From contig LSYV01000013.1 in the NCBI GenBank assembly GCA_001584585.1, positions 2,569-13,381 of the forward strand: a stretch of DNA of 10,813 nt, given 5' to 3'. The notes below the pieces were generated by a model that saw only the letters and a list, made by a program, of their open reading frames with translations, was not told the DNA's origin and did no database searches. Numbering within the stretch: the first letter of the stretch is position 1; each line of letters begins with the position of its first letter. This document shows, piece by piece, positions 8,085 to 10,813 of the stretch. The translations under genes were made by a program, and so were the position numbers. The DNA comes from Gonium pectorale (taxonomy: Eukaryota > Chlorophyta > Chlorophyceae > Chlamydomonadales > Volvocaceae).

Positions 8085-8660
8085 CTAGCGACCGCTTGGC
8101 CGCACAGCGCTCACCAGCTGGCTAGCGGTGCTCGGGGCGCTGGCGCTTCGAGCGGGGGCACGAAAGCCCGCACTCATGCACTCAGGTACCCGGCGCATCC
8201 AGCCGTCGATGGCCACTCACGGTCGCAGGCGGGCGCGGGGCGGCTCTGCCCCCGACATCCCGTGCACGCGACCAATCGGGCCAGCTGCTCGCCCGCGGGC
8301 CGTCCCGCTGCGCGGCCGGGTGGGACTCTCACGGTAGTCCGACGCCGGCTGCCGTGCGAGGTGCGAGGCGAGACGGCGAGAGGCGAGACAGCGGGCGGCC
8401 GGAACTCCACCAGAGGCAGGCAGCAGGATCAGCTCGGGCACAGGTGTCAAGCTTGTGCGCAGTACGGGCAGCGGCGGCGCAGGTTCGCCTCGTCCCCGGA
8501 GGTTATGGGCCCTATCCCGCAGGTGGCCCTGCCACCCCGCCGGCTCGCGCGCTCGGGCAATACCTTCCCTCCCTCCTCCCCCCCAACCTCATCCTCGTGC
8601 TCCCGACCCCGTTGACCACCTGTCCGCACACGTCCCCCGCGTGGCGTGGCCCCCTCATCC

Positions 8661-10439
8661 TCACGAGCACTGCTTGTAGCCCTCCTCGCCGCCGCCCCCC
8701 GCCGCCCTGCGCGCCACCGCCTCCACCAGCTCCGGCACCGTGTCGTGCTCCGCGCACATGGCCTCCAGGTCGGCGGGCGACAGCAGCTCGTCCACGAAGA
8801 CGGAGCGCAGGGCGGCCTCGTGGGCCGGTGCCAGGGGCCCAAAGTAGTGCGCCACCATGGACAGCGCCTGGCCCACCAGCAGCCGGCCCATGTACACCTG
8901 GGGGGGGAGTGAAGGTGGGAGGAGGGGAAAGGGGTGGGTTGGAGTTGCGGGAGGAGGCGGGAGGCGCTGGGCGCGGTGAGGCTGACCGGTACAGGTGGGG
9001 AGCGGGGGCGAAAGGATGTTACGGAAGCGCTGCCGGTCAGGTAGCGACATGTTCAATGCGTGAAGACGTCACTCGCTGCCAAAGACACCACCGGCCGGGG
9101 AGCCCGCCGCTCACTGCCGGCTTCGTAGTGCACCTACCCACGTCACCCGCCTGCAGGGGCCACTCGTCGGGCCTGACCCCGCCCCCACCCCAACCCACCC
9201 CGCCTCCTCGCCGCCGCCTCCCGCACCTTCTTGTTGATGCGGCCGGGTCGCACCAGCGCGGGGTCGAGCTTCTCCGGGTGGTTGGTGGTCATGATGATGA
9301 TGCGGTCGGGCGTGTCCACCACGCCGTCCAGCACGTTGAGCAGGCCCGCCAGGTTCAGCTCGTCGTCGCCGCGGAACAGGCCCTTGCCGAAGGCCGCCAG
9401 CGGAAGGGAGGGGCCAAAGGCTGCCGCCACTGCGTAGCCGTCCCACAGGGATGAAGAGCTACTGGTAGTCTCGGTTGCCGTGAAGGTGTTGTTATCGACA
9501 GCGGTGTTAGCGGCGGCGGTTGTTGTGGTAGTGGTGGCGGAGGAGAACTCGGGAAGGGAGGTGATGGAGCAAGGGGGCGAGAAGGCGCCGGCAGTCCCCA
9601 GCGGCGCCTCGGTTGCAGGGGCCTTGTAGCCGCCCTCCGCTCCCGCCTTGCCCTTGTCCTGATCATCCTCCTCGTCTCCGTCACGGCTGCGCTCTCCCAC
9701 GCTGCGCCTCTCCAGGTCCGGTACCTTTGCAGCGTGCATCGCACTGCTGCGGCTGCCGGTAGCGCCGCCGCGGCCGCCGCCGCTGGCCGCCGCCGCCATT
9801 TTGGCGGCGGCGAGCTGCGCCATGAGCTGCTGGGCGCGCGACGGCGTGCTGCCGTCTGCGCCCGCCCTCCGCTGCACGACGCTGCTCGCGGCGTCCACGT
9901 CCTCCATCACGAAAATGGTCTTGTTGAAGGGCAGCGAGATGGCGGAGTCGGAGCTGTTCTGAAGCCGCAGCTTGTTGTCGAACACAATGTCCTGCGACGG
10001 GTTGCCAAACCAGGGGCGCACACGGGAAGTTGGTGCCTTGGCATGTACCTATAAGCCGATTCCCTCGAGCGCCGTCCTAACCGAACCGAAAGTATGGGAC
10101 ACCCTCGTCCCTAGCACGGCACACGGCATTCACGCATGTGAAAAGATGGAAAGACACAGAGAAAGGGCCCAGGCAGCCGTACATACAGACACGGTACGTA
10201 GAGAGAACACACACGCCGTCGTACTGCGTGACCCGTACGACACCGCACCCCACCATGAGCTCCTGGTTGGTTGCGATCTTGGACAGCGGCACGGAGATGA
10301 TGGACCTCTTGGTGTGCTGCGCCAGCGCCTTGATCAGGCTGGTCTTGCCGGTGCCGGGTGGGCCGTACAGCAGGAAGCCGAGCTTCTGGGGGTAGCCGGG
10401 GATGGAGAACTTGCCCGACTTGGTCAGGAACTGGTCAAC
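8661..10439 (-). CDS. BCS1-like AAA ATPase, 3' portion (5' exons outside window)
   Basis: AAA-family ATPase resembling the BCS1 group; yeast Bcs1 is an inner mitochondrial membrane chaperone that translocates the Rieske protein, but targeting cannot be judged here because the N-terminus is missing. Exons 10439-10254, 9991-9227 and 8897-8661 are all phase 0 and give 395 residues plus TGA at 8663-8661. Junctions are GCGCAG|GTT, ATG|GTGGGT, TCGCAG|GAC, AAG|GTGCGG and CCCCAG|GTG. In visible numbering: Walker A GPPGTGKT (26-33), SKIATNQELM|DIVFD across the first junction, Walker B IFVMEDVD (88-95), then DELNLAGLLNVLDG from 272, sensor-1 region IIIMTTNHPEKLDPAL and RPGRI with candidate Arg fingers R310 and R313. 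The C-terminal lid follows (LSPADLEAMC). Residues about 105-271 form an unusual Ala/Ser/Thr/Gly-rich insertion where yeast Bcs1 has only a short linker. An upstream intron starts at 10440 and runs off the window. The AAA assignment is firm; the exact subfamily is less so. Confidence 0.88.
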
Positions 10440-10813
10440 CTGCGCGGGCGGGCGGGCAGGTGGGCGGGCGGGAGCAGATCGGTGAAACACGGCCGGCAGC
10501 AAGGTGAAGGGTTTGGAGCAGTTGGACCAGGAAGGTGTGGAGAGGGCGATAACTTCCTCTGCTCAGCCCAGACTGGCCGACCGTCGCGTCGCTAATCACT
10601 TGGCACCACGCTCCCCGCCCGCCTGTCCCCGCCCGCCTGTCCCCGCCCGCCTGTCCCCGCCCGCCTGTCCCCGCCCGCCTGTCCCTGCCCGCCTGTCCTC
10701 GCCCGCCTCTCCCCGCCCGCCTGTCCCCGCCAACAGGCTAGTAGCTGCACGCTCCCCCTCAGCCCCTCAGCCTCTCCGCCCCTCTCCGCCCCTGCCCCTC
10801 TGCCCCCCTTTCC
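10440..10813 (-). other. Partial intron of the BCS1-like gene
   Basis: It ends at 10440 with a pyrimidine-rich acceptor (CCCGCGCAG on the minus strand). No exon is seen between here and the window end. Besides the minisatellite, 10741-10813 is almost pure pyrimidine on the plus strand. The donor lies outside the window. Confidence 0.6.
10613..10730. repeat. 14-bp minisatellite in an intron of the BCS1-like gene
   Basis: The unit CCCCGCCCGCCTGT is repeated eight times without gaps from 10613 to 10724. Copies 6 and 7 carry substitutions (10683-10696, 10697-10710) and a partial ninth copy ends near 10730. It lies in the intron upstream of the exon ending at 10439. On the transcribed-RNA strand the unit is G-rich, with repeated GGG and GGGG tracts. 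Confidence 0.85.

Larger units (their letters stand above)
6108..8660. other. Gene-poor intergenic stretch with short repeats
   Basis: No intact gene is recognised. The contents noted are a short exon-like piece at 6238-6323, tandem repeats at 6692, 6932, 7408, 7596, 7850 and 8049, and a run of G tracts at 7174-7194. The right part should hold the 3' UTR of the BCS1-like gene ending at 8661, yet no TGTAA is visible on the minus strand between 8000 and 8660. The nearest I found is at 7166-7162. Confidence 0.45.

Noticed and set aside
8354..9454. 366-codon plus-strand open frame
   Set aside because: Antisense to the AAA ATPase exons; low-complexity Pro/Arg/Ala composition typical of GC-rich antisense frames.
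1..10813. CRISPR array, phage defence or bacterial operon
   Set aside because: Spliceosomal introns, algal gene style and absence of regularly spaced repeats make a prokaryotic system untenable.

Overview
The window looks like nuclear DNA of a green alga close to Chlamydomonas, Volvox and Gonium. The evidence is very high GC with C/G-rich introns, short exons with GTGAGC, GTGCGG or GTACGG-type donors and CAG acceptors, TGTAA-type polyadenylation candidates, poly-Ala/Gly/Ser inserts in proteins, and many small tandem repeats. No bacterial operon, CRISPR array, rRNA or credible tRNA was seen. The species assignment is inference from style.

Left third (14-3244, minus strand): one gene that can be rebuilt completely. 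Six exons (3244-2799, 2478-2202, 1700-1472, 981-743, 413-366, 64-14) join in frame to exactly 430 codons. The product is a predicted type I membrane protein: signal peptide, a beta-helix-like extracellular region rich in N-glycosylation sequons, one transmembrane helix whose two halves come from different exons, and a short basic/Gly-rich cytoplasmic tail. The tail carries a kinase-like glycine loop motif but no kinase domain.

Middle (3245-8660): gene-poor DNA with relics. It holds two diverged copies of an unrecognised plus-strand coding module (about 3858-4085 and 5586-6107), one of which has a perfect 10-bp-arm hairpin. Between them, on the minus strand, is a candidate three-exon small gene or frameshifted pseudogene (4849-4215) with a TATA box upstream and a TGTAA downstream. 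From 6108 to 8660 I find only short tandem repeats, a self-complementary GGTACC array and one short possible exon.

Right end (8661-10813, minus strand): the 3' part of a BCS1-like AAA ATPase gene. Three exons encode Walker A, Walker B, the second region of homology and the C-terminal lid. A low-complexity insertion of about 165 residues sits just after Walker B. The 5' exons lie beyond the window. The last visible intron holds a 14-bp minisatellite.

The two confident genes point the same way but are unrelated in function: one acts at the cell surface, the other is an intracellular, possibly mitochondrial, ATPase. I see no evidence that they form a system. The least explained content is the relic-like coding material in the middle.
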